DNA of 64,000 nt, from the NCBI GenBank assembly GCA_036365515.1, contig CM070875.1, positions 103,520,628-103,584,627 on the forward strand. The letters run 5' to 3'. Positions 32,395 to 42,255 of the stretch are shown here, piece by piece. How positions within the stretch are numbered: position 1 is the first letter of the stretch; each line of letters opens with the position of its first letter. Source of the DNA: Torymus aiolomorphi. Lineage: Eukaryota; Arthropoda; Insecta; Hymenoptera; Torymidae. Position numbers and translations under genes: made by a program. The notes beneath the pieces are model-generated. The model did not search any database and was not told where the DNA came from. It saw only the letters and a list, made by a program, of their open reading frames with translations.

Positions 32395-33260
32395 CACGGT
32401 TTTGCCTACGTCGCGGGGTATCTTTTTAAAAGAGCGGCTGCCGGTGGCTGTAGTCGTGCGTTTTATCTCGCTGTGTGACGTAGCAGCGACATGACGTCCA
32501 TACTGGTAGCGGTAATCCTTTGCAGCCGATAATTTTATTATCCCTGCTATTCTCTGTTAAACTTTGTTATTACGAAAAAAAATTTTTTGCATTTGCCAGT
32601 TATATTTAAGATTCTGCGATGTCCCTATATCCATTATTTCAACTATTTTATTTCTCACTATCTCCAACTATTAGATGGCTTAGAATAATTATTATATTAT
32701 TGTAATTCCATTATAAATGCCGTAATTGCTTTGGCAATTTATAGTTCTAAAATATGCGACTGTCTGTACGTCATCAGTCAGTCTCGACTATAATGCATAC
32801 GCGTATCCTTTTACACGAGCGACTGCTGGTAGTTGTAGTGGTGCGTCTTATCTCGCTGCGTGACGTAGCAGCGATATGACATACACACTGGCAGCGGCGA
32901 TCCTTCGTATCCTATAATTTTATTAACCTTGCTGCTCTCGGTTAAACGTTTGTTATTATAAATTTTTTTTTGGGTAATTGCCGGATATTTTTAATATTCC
33001 GCGATGTCCCTATATCCATTGTTTCAACCATATAATTTCTCATTGTCTCTGGCCGTCAGATGGTTTACAATAATTATTACATTATTGTAATTTCATTATA
33101 AAGTTGTAATCGCTGTCCGTACGTCATCAGCCAGTCTCGACTATAATGCATACGCGTATCCTTTTACACGAGCGGCTGCCGGTAGTTGTAGTGGTACGTC
33201 TTATCTCGCTGTGTGACGTAGTAGTGATATGACGTACACACTGGCAGCGGCGATTTTCCA
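32395..33260 (+). repeat. Satellite-like tandem repeat, about 350-385 bp period
   Basis: GAGCGRCTGCYGGTRGYTGTAG recurs at about 32433, 32818 and 33170, each followed by TTATCTCGCTGYGTGACGTA and CACTGGCAGCGGCGAT; the AATTTTATTA, TTCCGCGATGTCCCTATATC and GCATACGCGTATCC blocks recur in register. This gives about 2.3 units. Isolated inverted pieces of the same unit lie at 46830-47010. Confidence 0.85.
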
Positions 33261-33850
33261 TCAGCATATTCTTGCGTGAAATATTATGAGTGCAATGGTA
33301 TTTAGTAAATAATAGGATTGCCTAAATTACCCCTTCAATATAATATCCTATTTATGCGCTTTTGTATACTCTTATACACGTGTTCATTAGATTTCTTATA
33401 AATTTTTTTTATTTTTCATGGTACCACATTTGGGTTCTCATTCCGTGACAAGAAACTGAATTTTAAGACACAACTTGAACCTCCTTTTTCTTTGATTTTA
33501 ACGTTATTTTAATAGTGTGATTTAGTATTATCGCTGTATAATGTTGCTATGTTATGCTAATGCTTTCTTTTGATATTTGTCATAACTTGAAATTACTAGT
33601 TGATGTACGTTCGAAATTTTACGATTATTTAGGTATACACATATTATTGTTCAATAAGTTTAATGATAATGATTTTATGAGAATATATTTGCAGATTATT
33701 TTTGTAAAAAGTTTTAAAGTGGTTTTATATAACTTCTTTATTTTGGTTTTCATGCTGTTAAGGTTATAAGTGTATATAAGGTCGGTATCATATCCTCCTC
33801 ATAATCATTGAACTACAGGATTTCCTACATATTGAATTATTTATAGTGAT
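33261..33850. other. AT-rich DNA without a recognised feature
   Basis: No supported gene. A short open frame at 33554-33769 has no recognisable motif and typical AT-rich composition; I treat it as chance. Confidence 0.45.
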
Positions 33851-34235
33851 TTAAATTTCGAGATAGCCTATAAAAGCAGCTCCTATAGTGATTAAAAGAA
33901 TTATAATTCCAATATATCATGTTTTTTGTATTAAAAATGAGTTGTAATATATTTCTCGTCCAATATGAATGAATAAGTTTGCGAAAAATATTGAAGCTCC
34001 GTTTATATGAATTAGTTGAATTAATCATCCATAATTAGTGTCTCGAACAATGTGAGTGATTCTATTAAATGTTAAGTTAATTTCAGGGCAATAATGTATC
34101 GATAACAAATCCTGAAATAATTTGAATTATTAAACATAACCCTAATATAGATCCGGAATTTCATGAAATTGAGATGTTTATTGGAGTTGGTACTGAAATT
34201 AATGATGAGTAAATAATATTTAGAATATTATTGTT
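33851..34235 (-). pseudogene. cytb: Nuclear copy of mitochondrial cytochrome b (N-terminal part)
   Basis: Read on the minus strand with the invertebrate mitochondrial code it gives VPTPMNISISWNSGSMLGLC, then MIQIISGF, a one-base shift, [40 protein letters not shown] and [20 protein letters not shown]. These are the first two transmembrane segments of cytochrome b with their conserved His-bearing helix. It ends before the usual VLPWGQM motif. TGA codons stand where Trp is expected, so it cannot be a nuclear gene. Together with nad4 at higher coordinates on the other strand it keeps insect mitochondrial strand order. Confidence 0.88.
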
Positions 34236-34285
34236 TTTTTTTCTTTTTAGGTTAGATTTTTCATATTTAATATGAGAATTTTTGG

Positions 34286-34845
34286 TTTGGATTATAGGGG
34301 GATATGGAATTATACGGTCTATATTTAATAATAATTAATCTTGGAATTAAATTTAATTATTTATTTATAGTTATTAGATTAATTGGTATAGTTTATTTAA
34401 GAATAGTTTGTATACGGCAATATGATATAAGGTTGATTGTTGCTTATTCTTCAGTAATTCATATGGGATTAATATTAATGGATTTAATAAGTTTAATGTT
34501 TGGAGGGATTAATGGTAGATTATTAATAATAATTAGTCATGGAATTTGTTCTCCTGAACTATTTTTATTAGTTAATTTTATTTATAATCGTAGAAAAACT
34601 CGTAATTTAATTATTAATAAACGTATAATTTATTTGTTCTACTTTGTCGACATGATGATTTTTACTTTATATTATTAATATATCAGCTCCTATTTCTTTG
34701 AATTTAATAAGTGAATTAATAATTATTAATATTTTATTAAGTTGGTCATTTAATATTATTTTAATTTTAATATTAGGAATATTTATAAGGGCTGTTTGTA
34801 GATTATTTTTATTTTCTTATACTCAACATGGAAGATTTAGATTAA
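34286..34845 (+). pseudogene. nad4: Nuclear copy of mitochondrial nad4, main part
   Basis: The plus strand with mitochondrial code gives GGYGIIRSIF at the start, then CIRQYDIRLIVAYSSVIHMG, GGINGRLLIIISHGICSPEL, LNLISELIIINILLSWSFNI and LFLFSYTQHG, the signature path of NADH dehydrogenase subunit 4. Frameshifts lie near 34315 and 34680. It is cut at 34845 by a TTAA-flanked insertion and resumes at 35385. nad6, tRNA-Pro, tRNA-Thr and nad4L, which normally separate cytb from nad4, are absent, so a deletion joined the two. Confidence 0.88.
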
Positions 34846-35380
34846 GGACGTTCTCCAGCTCAACTTCATCAATATCGCAAAAATTGTGATATAAAAATAT
34901 TATTTATGATGGAAACCCTTGATGAGTCTCTATACATTACTCTAAAAATAATAAAAAATGACGGTGTAAGAAAAAAAGGTGCCAATACGATATTTGTGAA
35001 TAAATACTACTTACACGATGGGACCATATATAGATATACAAATGACATAGTAGTTTTTCTTTATGCCGCTATGTCTCTGAAATTAATACCGCTTGCCATA
35101 TTGAAAATTATACCATATTATTCCTCTCGATTTTTAGTTTTATATCTCACGGTTGAGAAAAAACCACAAAGAAAACTTTTTTGTTTGAGTAAATTAAAAT
35201 GTGTTTTTCCAACAAGCTTAGATAGGGATCCCATGTTAACGCTGAACTTTAAATCAAATATTTTTGTTTTGAATACCGCTTGGATGTGGGGCTTTGAAGC
35301 ATGTACTAAGGACTAAAAATCAAACATTTTCTGCAAGTTTCAGAAAAATCACAAGAAAATCATTTTCTCGGAGAAAGTCC
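34846..35380. mobile_element. TTAA-flanked element inserted in the numt
   Basis: A 535-bp unit lies between TTAA at 34842-34845 and TTAA at 35381-35384. Its ends are GGACGTTCTCC and GGAGAAAGTCC, inverted repeats matching at 10 of 11 positions. The nad4 reading continues in frame across the site if one TTAA is counted. TTAA duplication points to a piggyBac or Kolobok-type insertion. No transposase motif is visible inside. Confidence 0.85.
34906..35316 (+). CDS. Hypothetical ORF inside the TTAA element, 136 aa
   Basis: An ATG-started frame fills most of the TTAA-flanked element: MMETLDESLYITLKIIKNDG to the end WMWGFEACTKD at 35316. It shows a Lys-rich first half and a hydrophobic middle (VVFLYAAMSLKLIPLAILKI). 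I recognise no domain and no DDE triad. It may be a remnant of a transposase or a captured fragment, or chance in a small element. An open frame of this length in AT-rich DNA is mildly unexpected. Confidence 0.3.
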   Translation: MMETLDESLYITLKIIKNDGVRKKGANTIFVNKYYLHDGTIYRYTNDIVVFLYAAMSLKLIPLAILKIIPYYSSRFLVLYLTVEKKPQRKLFCLSKLKCVFPTSLDRDPMLTLNFKSNIFVLNTAWMWGFEACTKD

Positions 35381-35384
35381 TTAA

Positions 35385-35517
35385 GTTTATATAAAATTAA
35401 TTCTATAAGTGTTAATGATTAATTATTAATAATTTTACATTGGATTCCCTTAAATTTTATTATTTTTAAGCTTGATTTTATTATTTATTTAAATAATTTA
35501 ATTAAAAAATGTAAAAG
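35385..35517 (+). pseudogene. nad4: Nuclear copy of mitochondrial nad4, 3' end
   Basis: Continues nad4 after the insertion: SLYKINSISVND, one stop, then LLIILHWIPLNFIIFKLDFI. The HWIPLNF motif is typical of the nad4 C-terminus. Joined over a single TTAA it follows directly on HGSFSL of the upstream part. The numt ends where the (TA)n tract begins. Confidence 0.85.
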
Positions 35518-35532
35518 AAATTTATATTTTAA

Positions 35533-35865
<333 letters not shown>

Positions 35866-35899
<34 letters not shown>
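35866..35899. repeat. (TA)n microsatellite
   Basis: Short TA tract separating copies II and III of the hairpin-word family. Confidence 0.9.
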
Positions 35900-35904
<5 letters not shown>

Positions 35905-36247
35905 CATCTGGGACGCATTTTGAGTATTATATAAGTCATATATACCGAGTTTTGAGGATTTTGTAGGCATTTTGAGGAGTCTCCTCAAAAGTCCAAAGCA
36001 CTCGAGAGGCATTTTGAGGATTTTTCAGCGGTTTCCACAATAGTGTGTTAATACATCGATTTCAGAAATTCCGTGATATTTTTCCGTAAAAGCGGGCGCC
36101 GCAGGCGTCGTGGTGTTAGTCAATAACCTTTGAGTCATTATTTCTTTAGTCACGCGCTTGTTTATTGGTTGTTCATAACAATGTTTATATTTGTGTCACC
36201 ACTATTGTACAAATTATTTATGAAATCCTCAAAATACCGTATAATGA

Positions 36248-36250
<3 letters not shown>
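35900..36250 (-). repeat. Hairpin-word family, copy III (longer)
   Basis: The minus strand has GTGACTAAAGAAATAATGA (36135-36153). The word here is GGCATTTTGAGGA, about six times in both orientations, with a hairpin at 35966-35994 (12 of 14 pairs). It ends in TTCACATCTGG next to (TA)n, like copies II and IV. It is longer than the others through about 150 bp of extra sequence, including GGGCGCCGCAGGCGTCGTGG. Confidence 0.82.

Positions 36251-36251
<1 letters not shown>

Positions 36252-36320
<69 letters not shown>
36252..36320. repeat. (TA)n microsatellite, target of gypsy-1
   Basis: A TA tract ending exactly at the first base of the gypsy-1 LTR. The right LTR is followed by ATATAT, so the target duplication is 4-6 bases of this tract. 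Confidence 0.95.
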
Positions 36321-36323
<3 letters not shown>

Positions 36324-37533
36324 ACCGGGGTGAATTTACAAGAGGGTATGAATCCCTCCCTGGGGTGCGCGAAGGTATTATGCGGGCGTCTACTACGCCC
36401 GGGGCAGCTAGTGGTTTTCTAGTGTCGAAAGCTTAGGCCGCCTTCTACTAGACCCGGCGCTGCGCTCTGCCGCTACCGCTAACTTCGGCGCACAATTCAC
36501 CGGCGGCTAGCTATGAACTAGCCTTACTTACTCTCGCCGGTGTTCCCGTACAACGCCGCTCAGGTTAACCTGAGCGACTTTCACTTGCAATTTCCCCGTT
36601 GACGTTGCTCCTCTAGGAGGTGATGCCTCCGACTAGCTGCAGCTGCTGAAAAGGTAGAGGGCGGTATTCGGGAAGATAGGGAACGGTTACTCGCGAAATG
36701 ACAGACTCGACACGAATGAAGTAAAAGTAAAATAAAGAAGGTTCATTTTCCAAAAAAAGGATCGCGCTAAGGGGTGCGAAGCCCGAACATCACCTACAAA
36801 ATCTAACGCGCAGGCCGAGACTTACGCGGAGCCGGCCGGTCGCACGGCCGGCGTCACCGCGCCGCGAGACGCCACAAAATGGCCGCCGCGCTCTCGAACA
36901 CGAGGCCGCTTGCCTCTACGCAGGTGGCGTCGGATAGCCGCGCAACACTACTTACGCGTGGCCGCTCGCACGCAAAACCTATGCGGCAAATACAAAAGGA
37001 AGCGCACACTTACTTTGGCGCTGGCCAGCGCGTCGCACGAGGTCCGTCCCTCTCTCTCTCTCTCTCACGCTCTCGCACGCTTGCCTCCTCGCTGCGAGGC
37101 GTCGGGCCTCGTGGCTGCTCGAGCCTCGGCTGCCGCCGCTCTCTCTCTCTTCCTCTCACTCTTCCGCTGGCGGAGTGGCCCGGCCGGCGAAGGCAGCCGG
37201 CGTTGCGTCGCTGCTGGACTGGCGGCGGATCGGAGGCGCGGAGGGCACTTCTCGCAGGGCGTGATGCGGCACTCGCGGGGCACTTGGAGGCACGGCACTG
37301 GTGAGGCGAAACTGGCACGTGCGCACCTGTTGCGCTACAGGACTAGACTGACTCATCAATGGCCGCGGCGTCCCTTCGGAGCGTCACGGCGGCGTCTTCT
37401 TCTTCTTCTTGCTTCGCCTCCCGCGCGTCCCGCTTGGCGCGCGGCGAGCCGCTGTACGTGCAAGCGCGCGCGATTCAAATCTCGCGGCGCGGTACACGCG
37501 GCTCTTTCGCCCTTATTGCATGCACCCGTTACA
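36321..37533 (-). repeat. Gypsy-1 3' LTR
   Basis: A 1213-bp LTR starting TGTACCGGGGTGAATT on the plus strand and ending ACCCGTTACA. It is unusually GC-rich, with a (CT)n tract near 37045-37065. Long open frames on both strands inside it are composition effects. Confidence 0.93.
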
Positions 37534-37543
37534 CCCCCCACCC
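37534..37543 (-). other. Gypsy-1 polypurine tract
   Basis: The minus strand reads GGGTGGGGGG immediately before TGTAACGGGT of the 3' LTR, the expected site for plus-strand DNA priming. Confidence 0.85.
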
Positions 37544-37792
37544 AGATTTGGCGTACCCCGTACGCGACATCTGAAAAGAGGAAGGGCGCAGAAATAAGGC
37601 GAAAACAACAGGTTAGGTGGAAGCTCTTCCTTTTATTTCAGCCTCTCGGGCACATCACCTATACACTACGTACAACAAAATATTTACAAAGAAAAAAAAA
37701 CTATGTACAAAAAAAAATTTCAACCAAAAAAAACTGTACGGTTCGGACCCTCGAAGGGAGGGCCTGCTGAACCGAGAGCGTCCCTCCCCGGG

Positions 37793-38676
37793 CTAGCCAC
37801 GGGGAGGCGCCGTGGTTTTCGGCGGATGCGTGGCCGCTCGGGGGCATTTGCGCGGCAGGCGCACCCCCGGCCACCCGCACACGTAGCAGAAGCGGGGGCG
37901 TCCCGCTCCTGGCGGGTTCGGCCGGACGGGCGAGCGTTCCCGCACGAGGCCCAGGTCGACGGCCGCCCGCTCTTCGTCTCGGCGGGCCTGGTCCCACCGA
38001 GCGCGTGCTGCCTGGAGTTCGGCCTCCTCGGCGAGGCGGCGGGCGCGGGCCTCCTCCAGGGCCCGCTCCGACGCGGCACGGAGACGTGCCTCCTCAACCT
38101 CCTTTTCCCGCTGCATGCGGGAACGTCGCTCCGCGCGCCAGGCGATCAAATGCTCGGCCTCCTCCTGCTTGGCCAGCATCATCCGGCGCCAGAAGTCGAC
38201 CTCCGGGGGCTGCTCCCCGCGGACCCCGACGTGCCGCTCCAAGGCCGCGAAAACCTCGGCGCGGGTCTGGTTGGCGGCGCGGTCCATCTCCCGGACCGTT
38301 GACAGCCCGGCGCGCAACTCGTCCCAGGTGGGCTCCGCGGGCAGGAGGTGGGCCTTGGTCTGCGAGGCGGCATCGCGCTGGACCCTCCGCGGGTAGCCGG
38401 CGGGGATTGCGCCGCGGGACGGCGTGGCAGGCTCCTCCTTGGGGGCGAAGCGGGGCACGCCGGGGCTTGTACCCGCCCGGCTCTCCTCGTGGGCCCCGCC
38501 TCCTCTAGGAGGGGCTGCTCCTGCAGCCGCTCCCTAGCCTCGTCCTCGAGGCGCTGCCGACGTTGGCGCAGAAGGTGTAGTACCGCCTGGGCCATGCCCT
38601 CGACGGGTTTGCCCAAGTCGAGGGTTATCAGCGCGGCCATGGCCTCCTCCAACGTCTGCTCGGGGATCTCCAACAT
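37793..38676 (-). CDS. Gypsy-1 third ORF (non-envelope), in two overlapping frames
   Basis: The ATG at 38676 opens MLEIPEQTLEEAMAALITLD and a charged helical region (RQRRQRLEDEARERLQEQPL). This frame degrades into Pro/Arg-rich sequence after about 38510, while another frame open from about 38525 to the stop at 37793 continues as a long coiled-coil (AKQEEAEHLIAWRAERRSRM, then EEARLRAASERALEEARARR) and ends with a zinc-knuckle-like CYVCGWPGVRLPRKCP. One frameshift, real or from sequencing, would join them. The minus strand just upstream reads GTTCTTTTCCAG before the ATG, a plausible splice acceptor. No signal peptide or membrane segment is visible, so it is not a typical env. Its knuckle resembles that of gag. 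Confidence 0.6.
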
Positions 38677-38690
38677 CTGGAAAAGAACGT
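38677..38690 (-). promoter_or_regulatory. Possible 3' splice site before the third ORF
   Basis: The minus-strand sequence GTTCTTTTCCAG lies directly before ATG 38676. A pyrimidine run ending in AG at this place would let the third ORF be made from a spliced RNA, as env is in some gypsy elements. The donor site is not identified. Confidence 0.4.
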
Positions 38691-38772
38691 CTCAGGTTAG
38701 GCCAGTTTCACTATATCCGCGCGTAGTTTATCGCAAGTCTCGGGGGGGGGAAGAAGCGCTAGGTACGCAACG

Positions 38773-41700
38773 CTACGGCGGCTTGCGGGGACGACCGCGT
38801 CCCCTGCGAGGAGCATTCGGAGCTCTCTGTCCTACCGAAGTTGGTTCGGCGGGACCCGTAGTTGCGCCGCGCGCTCTCCGCGGTCTCCCCCGCGTGCTTT
38901 CGGGGGGCTCCCCTGTCCCCTGAGGGGCGGGTGGTTCGTTCGCAGGCGTTCCCCTGGGGTCGCCTTCCGCGTCGACTCCATTCGACTCAGGCGACTCACT
39001 GCGATAGGGCTTAAGCTGGTCAGCGGCCACTATCTCCTCAATTTGGCCCCCCTCACCTACCAATCTGTAGGTGTTGGAGCCTAGCACGGCCGTAATCCAA
39101 TACGGCCCTTCAAACCTAGGCGCTAGTTTCGCCGCGACGCCCTTGGCGGCCGAGGAGAGTGTGTGGCTGCGCTTCCAGTCCCTGTCTCCCGGCTTGAAAT
39201 CTGGCTCTCGCCTGCCGGCGTCATAATAGCTGGCTTGGCGATCTTGAGCCGCTCTCGCCTGCGAGGCGGCTCGTTGATGAAGGTTTGGAAGGGCGTCGAG
39301 CCGCTCCTTCCAACGAGCCAAACTTTCTTCTTGTGCCGGGGTCTCTGCTGCGACCTCTTGCAGCCTACGCTGCGTACCAGGGGGCTCTGGCTGCCTACCG
39401 TAAAGCAACATGGCGGGGCTGACCCCGGTAGAGCTATACACCGCCGTATTCATGGCGAAGAGAAGTTCCGGAAGCTTCTCGTCCCATGTGGTGTGCCGCT
39501 CCTTAAGGTAAGAGGCGACCATCGTTTTTAAAGTACGATTGGCGCGCTCCACCGGATTAGCCTGCGGGTGGTAGGTGGGAGTGTTGGTGTGATGCACACC
39601 TCGCTCCCTCAAGAATTCCTCTACGACACGGTTCTTGAACTCTATGCCGTTGTCAGAGAGGAACACTTCTGTGCAACCGAACCGGAGGAAAACCTTCCGG
39701 TCCAATTCTCCTACCACCGTCTTTGCGTTAGCCTTACGTATCGGCGACGCCTCCGCCCACCTGGAGAAAAGGTCTTGAAACACCACAATGTATTCAAAAC
39801 CTTTAGAGGTGCGAGACAGCGGTCCTATTATGTCTCCAGCGACGACCTGCCAGGGTCTGTCGACGACTCGTCGACCCATGAGGCCGGCTGGAGCTCTTTG
39901 TTCCACCTTAAACCGCTGACACGTTTCGCAGTGGCGCACGTACTCTTGTGTTTCCGCGTAGTAACGTGGCCAGTAGTAGCGCAGGGCTACTCTGGCAAAC
40001 GTCTTTTCTCGTCCGACATGTCCAGCGGTGGCGTCGTCATGGCACTCTTGCAACACCTCGCGACGATGCTCTTCTGGTACTACCAGCTTCCAAGTATCCT
40101 CATCGTCGCCGAGGGCCGCGTCAACATCCGGGTTCGGTCGGTACCGGTAAAGGTTGCCCGCGACGAGTTTGTAGGTTGGAAAATCGTTGGGTTGCTCTCG
40201 GACTTTAGCGCTCCACTCTCGATACCACGCGTCCTCGGTGTCCGTTGACCAGGACACCGCAGCCACCTCCGGGCCTTCCTCATCCTCGTACATCCGGGAG
40301 AGGGCGTCGGCCACATGGTTCAAGGCGCCTTTTCGATGCTCGATCGAAAACTTGTGGCCTAGCAACTCCAACGCCCACCGAGCGAGCCTGCTCGTGGGAT
40401 TTTTCATCTGACAGAGCCACCGCAGACTGCTGTGGTCTGTCACAACCTTAAACTCTTAGCCTTCGATGTAAGGGCGAAACTTCTGTATCGCCCAGACCAC
40501 CGCAAGGCACTCCCTTTCCGTAACGCTATAGTTTCGCTCTGCCGGGGTTAACACCCGGCTCGCGAACTCGATCACCCGCTCTTGGGTCTCTACTTCCTGT
40601 AGCAGCACCGCGCCAAGGCCTACATCGCTCGCATCGGTCTGCACGATGAAAAGGCCGTCTGGATGATGTAGGACCGGAGCGGTCATAATCATCGCCTTCA
40701 ACAGCTCGAAGGCGCTTTGCTACTCGTCGAGCCACTCGTACTTCTGGTTCTTCTTCGTCAGACTCGTGAGCGGCTCGGCGATCGTGGCATAGTTCGGGAT
40801 GAACTTCCTATACCACGATGAAGTACCCAGGAATCGACGCATCTGCCTCAGATTCCGCGGCTGCGGAAAATTCTTGATTGGCTCGATCTTGGCCGGGTTC
40901 GGCCTCGTGCCGTCCCGGTTAACCAAGAAGCCCAAATATGCTACCCCTTGCTTGCAGAAAACACATTTTTCTGCGTTGAGAGTTAGTCCAGCGGCGACGA
41001 GCCTTTCCAACACCCTTTTCAAGCACTTCTTATGCTCCTCGAACGTTTCTGCGACTACGATGATGTCGTCGAGGTAGGCGTAGACGTAAGGCTCCAGCTC
41101 GGGTCCGAGCACTTGGTCAATGAGCCGCTGGAAGGTGGCCGGCGCGTTCGTCAGTCCGTACGGCATTCGCCGGAACTGGAACAGGCCCTGCCCCGGCACC
41201 GTGAAAGCGGTGATGGGCCGTGCCTCCTCCGCTAACGGTATCTGATGATACGCGCTCTTGAGGTCAAGCGTGGAGATAAACTTCGCCTTCCTCAATTTCC
41301 ACAGAATATCCTGCATATTCGGCAGAGGATAGGCGTCGGGTTCGGTGACTGCATTCACCTTCCGCAGATCGTTGCAGAACCGTCGTGTGCCGTCACTCTT
41401 CGGCGTCATCACGACGGGGCCCGACCACCCGCTCTTGGAGGGCTCGATGATGCCTTGGTTCAGCATTTCGCAAACCTGGCGATGCATCTCCTCCTGCACC
41501 TTATCCGACACTGGATAATGGCGCTGGTTGATTGGTCGAGCGTTTCCTACATGAATCTCATGCTCCACGCCTCTGACGCAACCTAATCCTGGCGGGAGCT
41601 TGCCTAGGACCTCGTCCACCATGGCCTTCAGCTCCTCTCGCTGAAGGTCTGTAGCGTCCTCGAGCCCAATTGCCACTACCGAGCTAGGATCGGGGGTCAA

Positions 41701-42255
41701 GCTGGCTACTTCCAGCTCGACGTAGGCTTCCGTCTCCTTACAGAATAGCCTATCCGTATCCGGGTCTAGTACGGCCCTGAACGCTCGTACAAAGTTGACT
41801 CCTAAGTAGCAGTCGGCATCTAAATTCGGCATTATGGCGACTCGGATATCGCGAGTGAGGCCAGCCACAGTGATGGGCAGCATCACGTGGCCTAGCAAGG
41901 GGCTGCGGCTTCCATCCGCTAACCTTACCCCTCTCTTCTCGGACGCTACAAACTCCCGGTCCAGCGCTGTAGCTAGTTGGAGCCCGACGGAGCCCATCAC
42001 CGTCGTGGATGCTCCCGGATCCAACAAAGCGCGGAGATTAAACTCGCCAACCTCAATTCGCAGCCACCACCTTGTTTCCGCGTCGGTCGGTTGCTTCGCC
42101 GAGGCCTCTCCTCAGTTCGCAACTGGCGAGAGTACCGCGGACTCTTTCACGGCAGGGCGGCTATCGCACGCGGCCAAAACATCTTCGGTTTTGGGGACCT
42201 CTTCGGGGAGGGGGGCGGTAGTGATCCCCTCTACGCGCTCCCTTTCCCGTTTCCC
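38773..42255 (-). pseudogene. Gypsy-1 pol: protease, RT, RNase H, integrase, with three stops
   Basis: Entered by a -1 shift at 42249-42255. The protease has LLDPGAS (about 42025), where DTG/DSG is usual. The RT has STLDLKSAYHQIPL and YAYLDDIIV (YLDD at 41065-41076). RNase H has QTDASDVGLGAVLL (about 40640). The integrase has the zinc finger with HCETCQRFK, the core residues in AGDIIGPL, LSDNGIEF and NPVERANR, and a tail with RGRPRRARG and RGRGRPRKPP, which look like AT-hooks. In-frame stops are TGA 42112-42114, TAG 40720-40722 and TAA 40456-40458; otherwise the frame is open for 3.4 kb. All other catalytic residues survive. Confidence 0.9.

Noticed and set aside
36879..38508. Several long plus-strand and minus-strand open frames in and near the gypsy-1 LTRs
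   Set aside because: They lie in GC-rich LTR sequence, recur identically in the second LTR, overlap each other in many frames and have low-complexity Arg/Ser/Ala composition.
37793..38676. Envelope gene of gypsy-1
   Set aside because: No signal peptide, membrane segment or furin-type site; instead a coiled-coil and a zinc knuckle.
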